A stretch of DNA of 64,000 nt from Odontocerum albicorne (lineage: Eukaryota; Arthropoda; Insecta; Trichoptera; Odontoceridae), in assembly GCA_949825065.1 (NCBI GenBank), contig OX463839.1:27711291-27775290 (forward strand), written 5' to 3'. The translations under genes were made by a program, and so were the position numbers. Positions 33,906-46,547 of this stretch are shown one piece after another. The notes under the pieces were generated by a model. That model had not been told where the DNA came from. It was given only the letters and a program-made list of their open reading frames with translations, and searched no databases. Numbering within the stretch: the stretch's first letter is position 1; every line of letters starts with the position of its first letter.

Positions 33906-35239
33906 AAAGAAAGTGTAATATATAACAATAATATAATAAAACGTTCAGTTTTTTTTTCACAATTAGTCAAATTTGGAAAAAAAATTAAAAGGATATTGAC
34001 TTTGATTGGACTCGCTTGCGTTAAGGCTTATTCAAATTTGAATGATTGACTTTCATGGTGAAAAATATTAGAAAGAAGAAACCAAAAATAAGGATTTGTA
34101 ATAAGATTTGAATTTCAAAAAAATAAAAAAAAAGATCAAACATTTTTTGAGCACTAATTTTCGTAGGGTCGACTTACCAGATCTTAGTTAGAAACAACAT
34201 TGTTAGTTCATGAAAAATAAAAATAACAATTGCTCGTTTTAAGACGAAACTGCTTTAAAATTAAAAATGATTTATTAAAATACTAAAATTAATACAGTCA
34301 ACAATAATTATTACATGCTGAACAGTTTTAAATTATTTACAAAATGAGAACAAAATACGTAACACACAAAATAACAGTACTAAAGTTCGTGAAAAATTAG
34401 TTCATGCTATGGAATGGTCGGTCATTTAAATTATCTCTAAGTGTTGACACTTCTTTCAATGAAAGTTTCAAAGTTAATATAAGTTTGAAGTGTAAATTAG
34501 CAATGTTTGTGTATGTTTGTTGCTCAGAAAGTGAGCTTTTGCATACCTACCTGCAATTTTATCAGTGAATTTTTTCCTTTCTAACATACGAGTATGTTGT
34601 ATTTTTGACTAAAAAGGTATAACCATAAATTTGGGGTATATGTGAATTTAGTGGAATTTATCCATTAATATTAACTGTTTGTCTCGTTTGATAGATATAA
34701 GGTACATACGTGTAAGTTACAGTCAATTACGGCATAAAATTAGGAATAAAAGAAAAAATGTTTTTAGGATTGTTTTTTAATGAATACCATGTGTAGTGGA
34801 AAGATTTTTTTGAAAAAAAAAACATGTGTATACGTTGTTATGGAAAAATATATAAATAATTTTTGCATTCAATTGTGAATAAATATTCGTCAATTCGATA
34901 TCGTGATCTGTCTTCATTTGAAATTTTCATATACGAGTATAAAAGTGAAATCCTTTTTGTCTACTAGGCATTAAGATACTACATTGTCAAGGTTGTTTGT
35001 CAATTTTATGATTAGTTTGAGTGAAGATTGGGGATTTCCAGGATACATGAGTTTCAAAGGCTGGAAAACATAATGAATTTGATTCTGATGCGGACACCGC
35101 AAGAGCTATCAAAAAATTTAAAACGATTATTCATTATACCCTTCGAAAGAAAATAATTTTGAACTTGAACATATGCAAATCCACTCGTAACTTATCAACG
35201 ATATACGAGTACAGCGATCACCATATTATTAAGTTACAT
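33906..35239. other. AT-rich stretch, nothing recognised
   Basis: Three TACGAGTA octamers (34587, 34932, 35204). No coding or RNA signal. Confidence 0.45.
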
Positions 35240-35356
35240 CTGGCGTGTGTTTATTAGATTTAAAAAATCTGGCGTGTGTTTATTAGATTTAAAAAATCTG
35301 GCGTGTGTTTATTAGATTTAAAAAATCTGGCGTGTGTTTATTAGATTTAAAAAAAA
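35240..35356. repeat. 29-bp tandem repeat, four copies
   Basis: Unit CTGGCGTGTGTTTATTAGAT plus TTAAAAAAT; starts at 35240, 35269, 35298 and 35327, essentially identical, so very recent. Confidence 0.92.
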
Positions 35357-36878
35357 ATATCTCCTGTTTTTTTGCCAGGACTCCTAGTGTACCCGATTTT
35401 TATAACATATCTCGAACACAAAAATCCTATAAAATAAGGACAGTTGATTACGCCATATTAATTGTTTTCGAATTTGTTACTTTAAATGAATAAGGATTGA
35501 GGAACTTTTGGAGGTCTCTACATAGGCATTTTAGTAAAGAACTCCTGCAAATTTAGAGCGTGTGATGAGGGGTTGTTAGATTTAATTTTGATGTTGTCGT
35601 TGAGATTTAACGCGTGTTGATCTTTAGATTCAAGTGTGAGTAATGATTTGAATGCAGTCTAAATATTTCAGTATTTAGGACACATTAATGAAATTTGTGG
35701 TCATCCAATGACCTATGATGAAATGAGACCATTTTATCATAGGTCTTTGGATGGTGAAGCAGTTCTATTTTCTTCATAAAATGCAAGGTTTAAGCAATGT
35801 TATACACTTTTACTCTACGTTTCGCTTTTCCATCAAAACGATATTAACTTTAAATCATTAATTGTGGATTGTAAAAATAAGAAAATTAAAATTTCAGAAA
35901 CACGTTTTTTTCTCGATTTATATTTTATAAAACCCTTGCCCCGCCGGGTATCCATGAACATGTTTTCATATATTAAAACAATCTGAAAGATTTCCAAATG
36001 CTATAAATTTATTTTAAATGAAAACAATAAGTTTGTAATTTAAAGGCCTATAATCAAAGAAGAAATCTTTGCAACAAAGGTAGAGTAATGTAATTTATTA
36101 GGAAGGTTATCGTAAAGGAAATGTTTATAGTTTGTCAAAAAGAGCCATTAAATTGTAGTATTACGAGGAAACTTCGAAGAAAAAGTAGTTAAATTGATTT
36201 AATGGCATACATTTAGGGAGGCGTACTATTTCAGAAAGGTGGCGACGCAAAAAGAAATCCATTTAATAAATAGGTGATTTATTTCAATTCTAGCACATAA
36301 AAAAATTGAGACTAAATTGGACACTTTTTTCTTTTCTCTTTAATGTAGATCTTGGATATGTTTTGTTGCGAGAATTATAAAAGCTACCTGTTCACCTTTT
36401 AAGTGACATTCCTAGCATTCGATGTTTTGCGGGAGTCTCGTTTGATGCTATCTATGTATGGAAAACTTTCATAGTCCATCCTAGCTATGGTAACGCCAGT
36501 ACTTCCTCCTCTTCTTGCTCCATCTGACTATGTCAGTTTGGTCCACGATGGTCTGTAGTATTCGCGTGTCGAATGATCGAAACAGGATCATTGTTTGAGT
36601 TATGGTAGCTCTAGTTTCGATAGTATAAAAGTCATGATCGGTCTAACACGTCTTATAAATCGAATAGATTTTTTACTAACTACGAAAATTATACTTACAA
36701 GAAAAAAAATGAGTACCTATACTTTTTCCAAAATGCTTTTCAATAGTCATGTCCGTCAAAGAGTGAAAAACATTCAGAATTCTTCATATTATACGTTGAA
36801 AAGGAGTAAATATTGTTCATAAAATAAATCATTAATGGAAAAGTTGTACACATAAAAAGTTCTGGGATTAGTTGACGA
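35357..36878. other. AT-rich stretch with one hairpin
   Basis: 35702-35755 forms a hairpin (CATCCAATGACCTATGAT against ATCATAGGTCTTTGGATG, 17 of 18 paired). 36420-36580 is GC-richer with CpG sites; no exon was defined. Confidence 0.45.
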
Positions 36879-36960
36879 CCTTTGTGGCCTAGTTCGTAAG
36901 GCGCGTGTTTTCCATGCCGGGTCTAGTGGATTCGCTTAAACCATTTACTAAAAAAATACG
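36879..36960 (+). repeat. tRNA-derived SINE head, family A
   Basis: GACCTTTGTGGCCTAGTTCG then TAAGGCGCGTGTTTTCCATG and a damaged B box (TAGTGGATTCGCTT). The body is not recognisable. Confidence 0.65.
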
Positions 36961-39900
36961 TGGGTTTTTTAGTAAGCAACTAAAGTGAATTTATTATGCA
37001 ACATCATTATTATCTACAATAGATATACGAGTATGCCCAAACATTAGAATTACTGGGGCCGATAGTCTGCTAAATACGAGTAGTAGACTTGTTATTTATT
37101 ATAGGCATTTTAATTTATAACACACTTTTCGTAATCATTTCACTTTAAATTATTTAATAAAAAATTAATGCCATTAATTAATAAAAAAATGATAAATGCA
37201 CAAATAATCTTTTTTATGTTCTAAAATGTGACAACAATCTTTCTCTAAAACAAACTCAAAATATTTTTTTCCGTTTCAAAATAACTTGGATTTTAAATGA
37301 AAATATATTTTCAAAAGAAAACTATTTGAAAATGAAAAAAAATACAGTGTGATTTGATGAGGAAATAACAAATAATAAATTTATTCATTTTTCTTTTCAG
37401 AAAAAATCGTTGAAAATTTTGTCACGTAATAAAAAGCACATTTTCAAGATGAAATTGTATCATCTAAAAACGTCGTTCGTTGGTATCGCCGTCTAAGCCT
37501 CTAGTGCGGAGCCCGAATCGATGGCAATTTGCAAAACCGAGATGATTTGATGTTAGAATTGTAATTTGTGAAAATTGTGTTTTGCCAACAATTTATTTCT
37601 GATTGAATTCAACCAATTTCTTCAACTGGATCCGATTTCAAATTAAGTAAATAAGAATTCTCTTCGAATTTCCTCCCAATGAAAATGTAAATTTTAGTAT
37701 TTTCTATTTATTCACTTGGTGTTTCCTTCTTCATATTGTGTATAAAAAATATACAAACAAATTTATATAGAACTATTTTATTACACATCTAAATCCAAAA
37801 ACACTAGAATAACACATGTTAGTAAGGTAGTAAAACTTACTACACCAATACACTCAAATAAAATAAATACTTGCAAGTAACAGAAGTTCAGAAAGAAATG
37901 CCAAGATTCCATCCCAGGACACACCTTAATGTCAAAAAATAAAATATTTCACTGGACCACTGCGTTAATAATTTTCTTCGTAGTATTATTGAAACTTTAT
38001 TATTTAAATCACAATACCTTAATAAATGAACTGCATCAATTGTGAGATAATGAAATCTACTAAAATCCAATTTTTATTCTCATCAAATATTATGTTTTCA
38101 CTTGAATTAAATGCCTGTTACTCGAGAATTAAACCACGAAGTGAGGGATCAAGATATTTGTTATCAGTAACACCGAAGATGACTATTCAAACCAATTTGT
38201 GATAGGCAAATCCTGCTTGATCGAGGTCACTGGAGTATTAGCAGCTGGTCTGCTGCTGGTTTTTTATGTTCCTGATAACTGGTATATAGTCTCTAGTAAG
38301 TAGCGAGAGTTTTATGACATTTGGCTTGATCCATAACTGTTTGTTCTCGTGTTGAGCATATACAGTTTAAAATCTCATAACCCACGTCATTATGTCATTT
38401 GTGTTGTCCATCGTGTTTCTTTACCTTCAGTCAAATCGCCAAAGAGGATATTTTTGGTAGTCTGGTGTCAAAGAAGATCAAAGCATGTTTGGATCAATAC
38501 AGGTGAGTGCGTGAAACAAAACTCGATGCTACAACACTTTACTCTGTTCAACACTTCATCGTTTGATACTCTAAGGCTTTATCATTTTTTTTAACTGGCG
38601 TAATTTGTCGTTTTAAGGAAATCCAAGATTTGCATAGGTATAAAATGGTTGATATGATAACATCATTGTAGACTTTTTCTTCTTTTTTTCAATGTTAGAT
38701 GTGTTAGATGTGTTCTATATATGTGTTCTATATTCATCCATGATTGGCCGAAAGATTTCGAGAGTCAGCATAGCACGACAGAAACAGAATAAACTATATT
38801 ACAAATGACTATGGTATACTTAAAATATAGATTATTAGTTTCAGAATGTTTTCAAACACGGTTCTAATGTACAATAATTGATAAAAAAAAAACATGTTTA
38901 TATTTGATTTCGAGTCCTACAGAATCTTTTATTTAAGTGAAAGCCAACATGAAAAAAAATATAACGAATGAAATTTATCTTATTGATATAATGAATAACA
39001 AAGTTTCAAGGATGGTTTTGGCAAAAAATATGATAACAAATAAACAAAGGTTAAATAAATAACTAAGGAGAAGTATTTGAATGATCACTCAAGGTGAACG
39101 CGTTGAGAATAAACGAGGCATGTAAAAATCCTTACTCGAAGGATCAAAGCATCTGTATCTTGAACTAGCTAATGATCGTTGAAAATACTCTTTTTGAAAC
39201 ATTAAATTTGAGAAACAGAACCCTTATGTGGGCTGATAAAGGCTAATAAAAAAGTATTGTACATTTATGTATAAATTAAAAACGAAGATAAATATAGAAA
39301 ATAAGTCAATCAACTGTAAAGCCAGCAGATCGGTTTTAATAACAACGAGAATGATTTCATTTGTTTTTCATAAATTTCCTTAGATATTGTATATTTTTGG
39401 TGAGCCTATTTATAATCTACATTTTATTAGAAAAACAAAGCTTTTCATAAAACGGCATAGCCTGTCTTTTGATGTTACAACATTTCTTATTTTGTGAAGA
39501 AGTGACTTGTTTTCTTTATATTTGTTAAGCGACGATATAGGAACAATCACACTGATATTTTTGTAAAATTTCAACGAAATGGTTTGATGTAAATATGCCC
39601 AGCATTTGGATGTTTTGATGATAAAGTTCCAATATATTATTTTTTTGCCGAGAGTTGTCAAATTTCATAAGTGACTGCAGTTTGGACTTGTTAGGTTGTT
39701 TACGTACGACTTTCGTAGATATAGAAAATTTGATATTTCAAATAAATAAATACAAATAATGGGTACAAAGTGTTAAAATGATCATAAAATGAACTCGTAA
39801 AAGATAAAACGATATAAGAAACGTGGTTTCCTTATGTTTGTTGAATTTTCATTAAAAGTGCGATCTGTTCTTCAAAAAAGCATAGTTGTATTGTTACAGT

Positions 39901-41346
39901 ATTAGTAAAACCACCAAGTGGTGTGGAAAACATTGCCAATAATCGTTTATATCTTTTTTGCGAGAAGCCTCTAAACGCCTTCATCAATAACGAAGAAAAG
40001 GCTTATCACGATCCAAAGCTTAAGCCAGTCTTAGCTAAGCGGCTCTCATTAAACTGATAGATAATCGGTAGGGATCGATGTTGGGCAGGAAAAGGGCCTG
40101 GGGAAAATAGATATGTTGGATGCTGTATCCCCTCTGTATGGAGGGTTTCGTAAAAGTATTTTATCACTCATTTGCTATGTTGTGTTAATTAACATCTTTT
40201 TTTAGCACATTATAACTATTGGTGAAATAGGTATGAGAAACCTGAGGCTTTGTCGTTCTTATTATTTAACAAGAGATACATTTCGAATCATAAAATAAAG
40301 CGATAATCAAAATAAAATGTTTAAAAAGCTTTTCTTTAATATAACCGTTTAAAAAAGTTGTAGTAAAACCTTGAATAGTCCATTTGTTGTACATGTTGAC
40401 AATAATAATAATTAATAAACACCATTTAATTTTTTTGATAAACATACAGATGAAAAAATGAACTGAAATTCAATCAATTCATTTGATTTTAAAGTTAGTT
40501 CATTTTGTTTTAATATATATTATACTCGTATCATTATCATTCAGAATGTAATACATTTAATTCGATTTAAAGCGAATGCTAAAATAGCTAAATAAAACCC
40601 CACACCTGACAATAAGTAAGGTGAAAAAGCTTTTAACGTCAAAAACTTTGATAGATTTTTAACTTTAACTTATGTTAAATAATATATTGTATTGTATAAT
40701 AAAATTTTGTTCAAAATCTTAACAAAATGCGTAAAGATGTGAAATTTAACGTCATTAAAAAGTCATACAAAGCCAAGTTTTCACAACATTAAACAGCAAT
40801 TTGAAAGCATTAAATGATGAATTGTGAAGGTTCTTCTTTTCTGTAAAAGCCAAAGGTTTTTCAAAGCACTTATTTGCCTTCCCCTTAATGGACTTGGAAA
40901 TGCGTTCGTTTCTCAGTATTTGCCTAATGCTTTTGTCAATACTGACTGCAAAGACTTATTGTTCCGCCGGCTTTGTGAAATTGCATCCGATCTTACTGCC
41001 ATAATGGACAAATAAAATTCTTTAGTTGTTTTTGGAATATATGGAGGAACTAAAGCTTCCGGTATTAGAGACCGAATAAAATAATTGTATTGAAGAGGAA
41101 TTTTGAAATGAAATCCATTTAGAATTAATACTTATTAAATAAAGAAAATTTCCATTTATTTTTGTTTAAAAAGATGTGAGTTTTATATTTTCAACTTAGT
41201 GAAAGAATTTAGATTATAATAATTATGTTCAGTATTTTTATACTTGATTTCTTTAATAAGGGTGTTGGAATTTGATTTCATGAATTAAACAAAAGTAGTA
41301 TTATATAAATTCGTAGAAAAATTACGAAAAAAATATATTTAGTAGT
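36961..41346. other. 4.4-kb AT-rich stretch, nothing recognised
   Basis: No TE, RNA gene or conserved ORF recognised. 39955-40140 is less AT-rich. Contains octamers at 37026, 37075 and 40523. Confidence 0.4.
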
Positions 41347-41400
41347 AATATCGCGTAGCCAATTAAACCTGAAGGTTGCTGGTTCACATTCCGAGTCAAA
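41347..41400 (+). repeat. SINE family A fragment
   Basis: GCGTAGCCAATTAAACC followed by GTTGCTGGTTCACATTCCGA (B box). Truncated on the 5' side; an octamer copy follows at 41403. Confidence 0.45.
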
Positions 41401-41936
41401 TATACTCGTATGTTATACTATATACTAACTTCGAATAGCATTTGTATTGTCCAGCATAAAAAAAATGTGTTTTTGTTTTGTTTTATTTATTGATATCCTT
41501 AAATTTTTCAGTTATTTTTTTGGTTGAAAATATAGCATTTAATGCAGCAAATGATATGCTTACTAAAAGATCCATAAACTGAGTAAAGCTGTAATTAAAA
41601 AAGTCTCTAAGTAAAATGTAATTTAAATAAATTTTTTTAATGTTTGGCATTCCATTTTGACCAATAAAACGTTAGTTCAAAACGAAATAGAACTGTATTT
41701 TAGAACATATAAACTTAATTTTCACCATACGTGTTTTTTCCTTCGTTCATCGATTGACTACACCGATCAAGTGACATCAAATGATAATTTTGCTTAGTTC
41801 AAAGTTTTCTATAAAAGCACTGGCAATTTAATGTGATGTTCAAATACTAGACTTTAAGTCGCTTTAAAAGTATTGTACTGCGCTACGACTCATTTTCCTT
41901 TTCTCGTGACGTCGGACCTTAAGTTCGTCGTCGTTA

Positions 41937-42026
41937 CTATTTTTCTTCATACACAATTGTGTCACCGCCAGAAGAAGATTCCCTTTGGGCATTTCTTTCA
42001 TCGTCACTAATTAACGCCTTGCTCAT
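41937..42026 (-). CDS. possible small ORF (29 codons), unassigned
   Basis: Minus strand: ATG at 42026, reading MSKALISDDERNAQRE, SSSGGDTIVYEEK, stop at 41937. Balanced, acidic and Ser-rich composition, unlike the Ile/Phe/Tyr-rich chance ORFs around it, in a GC-richer patch (41890-42115). A hairpin lies 39 bases upstream in the same transcript sense. It could be a first exon or TE-derived leader; I do not recognise it. Confidence 0.22.
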   Translation of the reverse strand: MSKALISDDERNAQRESSSGGDTIVYEEK

Positions 42027-42064
42027 AATAAACACAGAATATTTCTATCTTCTAGCGTAGACCG

Positions 42065-42103
42065 CGCTGAATTGGGGACTTATTTAGTCCCCCCATTACA
42101 GCG
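42065..42103 (-). repeat. GC-rich hairpin upstream of the small ORF
   Basis: CGCTG...GGGGACT, loop TATTT, AGTCCCC...CAGCG on the plus strand; the inner 7-bp stem is perfect and the outer 5-bp stem is perfect, with small internal loops. Confidence 0.6.
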
Positions 42104-43379
42104 TGGATGGTAGTGGGATTGAACTATTATTATCTTATTATCTATTTTTTATTCAGATTCTGAGGAATTTTTATTAAGTAAGGAACAGGAAGACTATTAG
42201 TAAGGAACTCTTTCATAGAGTTGAAAAAAATATTTCAAAATCTAAGATAAAATCAGCTTTTTTAAGTCCGTGTTTTAGAATTACAAAAAAACAAGTATTA
42301 TTTTAGTGTAATAATGTATTGTATAAACATATCATTGATGTATTTATATTATTATAATATGTTCAAAAGGATGAGTAAAAATTTATTTATTCAAAAACAA
42401 TTTTTTTAATTTCTAATTATAATAAATTCTGAAAATTTCAGGCGTATTTTAGAATTATAAATATTGAAAAATTTGATGAAGATGGTCTTGGACCTTGATA
42501 TTTTATTAAAGACTTTTTGAATATTTTCTCTGTAATAGATATTGTTCCTCTTAAGCAGCAATATCAGTTTTCAAAATCTATTTGATGTTAACTTTACCTT
42601 GAAATCTTTGCATGAATAATGAGGTTTTCAAAATGTTTTGTATACACTCGTTATTCATTAAGTACAGCAGAAAATAAATTACAAAATGTCGCCGAGGGAT
42701 GATCAATCAACATAAATCCTTCTTGAGGTGTAATTTAAAGGAAAAGCATAAACATGAAATGAAATGGAAAGAGCAAAATGATAATATATTCAAGATAAAA
42801 ACAACCATGATGGTAAAAAATTAAAACCAACTGATATCCTAAATTTTCACATTTGGGAACAAAGAAAACATCAGATCTGAGAAATGTGTACGAGTTGAGC
42901 CAACATTTAAATAAATCAATGAAGTTGTGATGCAATAGGCTATCCAGTCATGATGGAATATACTTGTCAGCTATCCTGTAGATAATACACATATACGCCT
43001 GTGCGTGTATTGGTTTATTGTGTATAAGCTGTTCCTCTCTAGCAAGCACACAATATTCATAAACCAAACTCAAAACTTCGTTGACAAGTAAATTAAATTT
43101 GCATGCCACTCGAAATGTTTAATCTGCTACAGCCTTGTGTAAGGCAGTTTTATACGCGTATAACGCTATTTTTGTGTTGCTCAATAGCCCAATAAGAATT
43201 TCTAGTAAACAACATATAAGTAACATAAAACATAAATTCAGATGTAAAACAATTTAAGGCCCGAATTCATAGTTTGGTTTGGATACTGAATACTAGTTTC
43301 TAATTTTAAAATTTCATGATTTTATTTTCATCATATCTAAAATCTGGTCTACGTATCACCAAAAAAACATCTTGCACAT
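42104..43379. other. AT-rich stretch, nothing recognised
   Basis: No coding, RNA or repeat match seen. Confidence 0.45.
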
Positions 43380-44660
43380 CTTACACTTTAAAATAAGTTA
43401 TTTTCCTCACTTTCTCAATCAACATCTGACACACAGTTTATCTACCACACTAAAGACTCGTAAACTGATAGCTCTGTAGTTATTGCACTCCATTCTAAAG
43501 CCCTTGCCCTTATACACTGGTATAACGGTTGCCTTTCTCTAGTCAGAAGGTGTGCATGTAGAGTTCCAGCATGTAAAAAACTACATGCATCTATTCAATT
43601 AATCCTCGCCTTTCATATGCAACGTACTCAGAAGCTATACTATCTTACCCTACAGCCTTCTTATTTTCATATCCTTGACAGTCACTTTTACATCTTCTAA
43701 GGCAATTTCACATACGAGTGCATCATTCATCCCAATAAAACTACTCGCACTCGAACATCTTGGATTATTATTTTGATCACTCCCCGTACTTTAAAGGCTT
43801 CCTCAAAGTATTCCTTCCATAATTTCTTTATACTTTCTATCTCTGCTATAGTTAATCCATTGTTGTCCCTTACTGCACTCATTCCTCCTGAATTAGAATT
43901 TTCACAAGTTTTTTTATTATTTATTTTATGAAAATTTAAATATTTTGTTTTCGATTCGGACAAAGCTTTCTTTCATCCTCTATCATCATGTTTCACTTCT
44001 TCGCTACAACTTACGAGTATAACTGTACTTTCTCAGTCTACTTTCAAAATACATATGATACTTTTTTCGATTTCGTTTCTACAAACATTCACCTTGCTTA
44101 AATTTTCTTTTTCAAACTCTCTCTTACATCATCATCTCACTATGCATTACCGTTTCCCCTTACAGTATTTTAAGGTCCGGATACTTCTTTTGAAGTAGAG
44201 CATAATATTCTTTTCATAACTGTTAATTCTTCGTTCACATTTAAGTTTTACACTTTTATCTATTCTTGGTTCAATCTTTCTACGGAAATCTTCCGCTTCT
44301 TTAATGTCTTGCAGCTTTTTAAACAGAATCGTTTAATTTCGAGCAAGTTTCATGGTTTCAGAGTACCGCATCTGAACATATGCATTTCTTAATTCTTACA
44401 ACGTAGTGGTCCGTTTCTAGATCGGCACCTATAAATACCCGCATATCTTTTATTTTTTTCTTGAGATCTACATTCATTCACACCATGTCTATCATTGATA
44501 TCAAAAGTCTGATTTTGCTTGACCATCTTCTTAGTTATCTGGTACAATTCCATAACCAAAAACAAATATGCCAACCCAATCTTCACCCTCAACTCCATGA
44601 GCCAAGGGCTAAAAAAATAACACCCTTTCACCACTGTCTAGCATACTTTCAAATAATCAC
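43380..44660 (-). pseudogene. LINE family C, endonuclease C-terminus to reverse transcriptase fingers
   Basis: On the minus strand from 44660 downward: MRVFIGADLETDHYVVRI (the 'GAD..TDH' end of the endonuclease), a long basic linker, KKLWKEYFEEAF-like region with MSAVRDNNGLTIAEIES, then VIPVYKGKG-like and ECNNYRAISL-like fingers of the polymerase near 43470-43560. Frames change often and stops are frequent. It lacks the palm and 3' end. An octamer copy (44012) lies within it. Confidence 0.7.
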
Positions 44661-44934
44661 ACTAACACCTTGATACGCTCTATCTTTCTCTTCTACACTA
44701 GACCACGTAATCATCATTTCACACAGAACATTCGTTCCACACCACTTTCGTTTTGTTACGCTCAAATATAATATAAAACCACGTGACATATTTCTTTATA
44801 AAAGGTATCTACTACAAAATTTTACGAATTTCAAATTTCAATACTTATTTTATTTGTTAAAAAAGTAAAGGTTTAGTATTACGGTGATACTATGAATTCG
44901 GGCTAGTGAAACCAGTTAGGAAGATAATCCGCCA

Positions 44935-45000
44935 GGAATCAAACCTGGGGAATTCACTTGCTTAACGTGAATGCTAACCATTAGACCACGGCCACTGCGA
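44935..45000 (-). tRNA. tRNA-like sequence, probably pseudogene or SINE head
   Basis: Minus strand: GGTCTAATGGTTAGCATTC (D arm/A box as in tRNA-Glu or Asp), an anticodon-arm-like TTCAC...GTGAA, and a T arm CCAGGTTTGATTCCTGG with a perfect 5-bp stem. The acceptor stem pairs only in its inner three positions and the anticodon loop cannot be closed with a normal 7-base loop, so a functional tRNA is unlikely. No intron. Confidence 0.45.
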
Positions 45001-45701
45001 TAAAGCTATATAAGAAAGGAAGTTTTTTTAAGTGATTAAGAGTAAATAGTTTTCAAACATTTACAATTATTTATTATAAGTTCATAAAAACATAAAGTTA
45101 AACAAAAAAAACTTGGAGAGCGGTAAGCAGAAATATTTGTTTAAACAAGCATTATTACATTTTACAATAAACTTTGTTATTTTACTAATTACATTGATCC
45201 TCACTGCACGTGTTTCTACCTCCTATCCCGAAACTTAGGGAAATAATTAATGTAATTATTGGAATAACAAAGTAAAATATTGTTAAATATTCTAATATGG
45301 AGTTTTAGCTAAAACCTTTGATAAAACATTATTATGGTTATTTAATCTTCAATCCCCTTAAGTTATATTTTAAATAAATTTCTTATCATGTATTAGCTTG
45401 ACTTTGGTTATTATTAAGTCGTTGTAGTAATTTTGAAACAGCTTTTAAATATTCAACTAAGTTCTTCAATTTAATTATGTTTTATGTTTTATAAAATAAA
45501 GAGGCATGTGTTTGTATTGTCAAGCTGTCAAGAACAGTGTTGTTAGCATGTAATGTTTCTGTTTCTATTTAATATTTAAAGGAATTGAAGGATTTTTTGA
45601 GAATTTAATTAATTTATATTCGCGAATTTCGGATGGTTAAATCAAACTTTATATGATTTGAGACATTTATAAAATTATTTAGTCAAAAACTATTATTTGC
45701 C

Positions 45702-46547
45702 TAGAATGTGAAGATAATTGTTTCGTTATATTTACTTTTAAATTCATTCATTACTTCAATATATATTAAATTAAGAGATACTAAAGATTGTGATACAGCG
45801 GACATATTAAAGATTGTGACAAAGAGAAACATTGTTTTCGGCACAATCGAATTAGGTAAGGAACTTACAGTACACGTGTTGGCAATGTTATCGCACGTGA
45901 AGAGGCAACAACACACACTTATACGGTACCATCAGGAATTGAGCTCGAAAATCAGGCTGAAGTCAAGCGTGTTACTTATTTGATCACGGAGGTCACCACT
46001 TTAAATATTAAGTAAACATATAACTGAAGTTAAAATAGTCTCATACACTTAGGGGAGAAACGCTTGGTGTTCAAGGTGAGTGTTTCAACACAGGATTCGA
46101 ACTCGTGACATTTTGCACAAAAGTCTAGGGTTTATTTTAAAACTTAACTTCTCTTTATTTTAATATAAGGAATATTATGATAAGCAATGAATATAAAGAT
46201 TATACTATTTAAGAAGTCTAGAACAAAATATAGAAATTTGTATTGAAATTGCATGCAAACCAAATCACTATCTCAATAATTTCGGCCATTGTAAGCGGCG
46301 TTAAATTATTTATTTAATAACTTTTTAGAGGTAGCAGACAGGCATTATAAGTTTCAATAAACTTTCCACGATAATATAAAAGGAAAAGATTTTTTCCATT
46401 GTACAATACAATAAAAGGAAAAATGTTATTCATAAAAAAAGGCTTACTCAACAAGCAGATAACCTTTCTCAAATTATAAACTTTCAATAGAATTTGCCAT
46501 ATAAACTTATTATTATATAATTCAAATTAGTACTTGTCTCTGATTAA
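45702..46547 (+). repeat. dispersed element E, single copy (846 bp)
   Basis: About 97% identical by eye to 51025-51871 and 52030-52876. Begins TAGAATGTGAAGATAATTG and ends ACTTGTCTCTGATTAA. No terminal inverted repeats, no transposase. It contains a minus-strand SINE-A-like segment (GACCTCCGTGATCAAATAAG at about 45980-45999) and a tRNA-like T arm (CACAGGATTCGAACTCGTGA at 46088-46107). Open frames on both strands are conserved among the copies only because the copies are young. Confidence 0.85.

Noticed and set aside
44461..44673. 70-codon ORF, plus strand
   Set aside because: Antisense to the LINE family C endonuclease end (GADLETDHY), which explains the region better.
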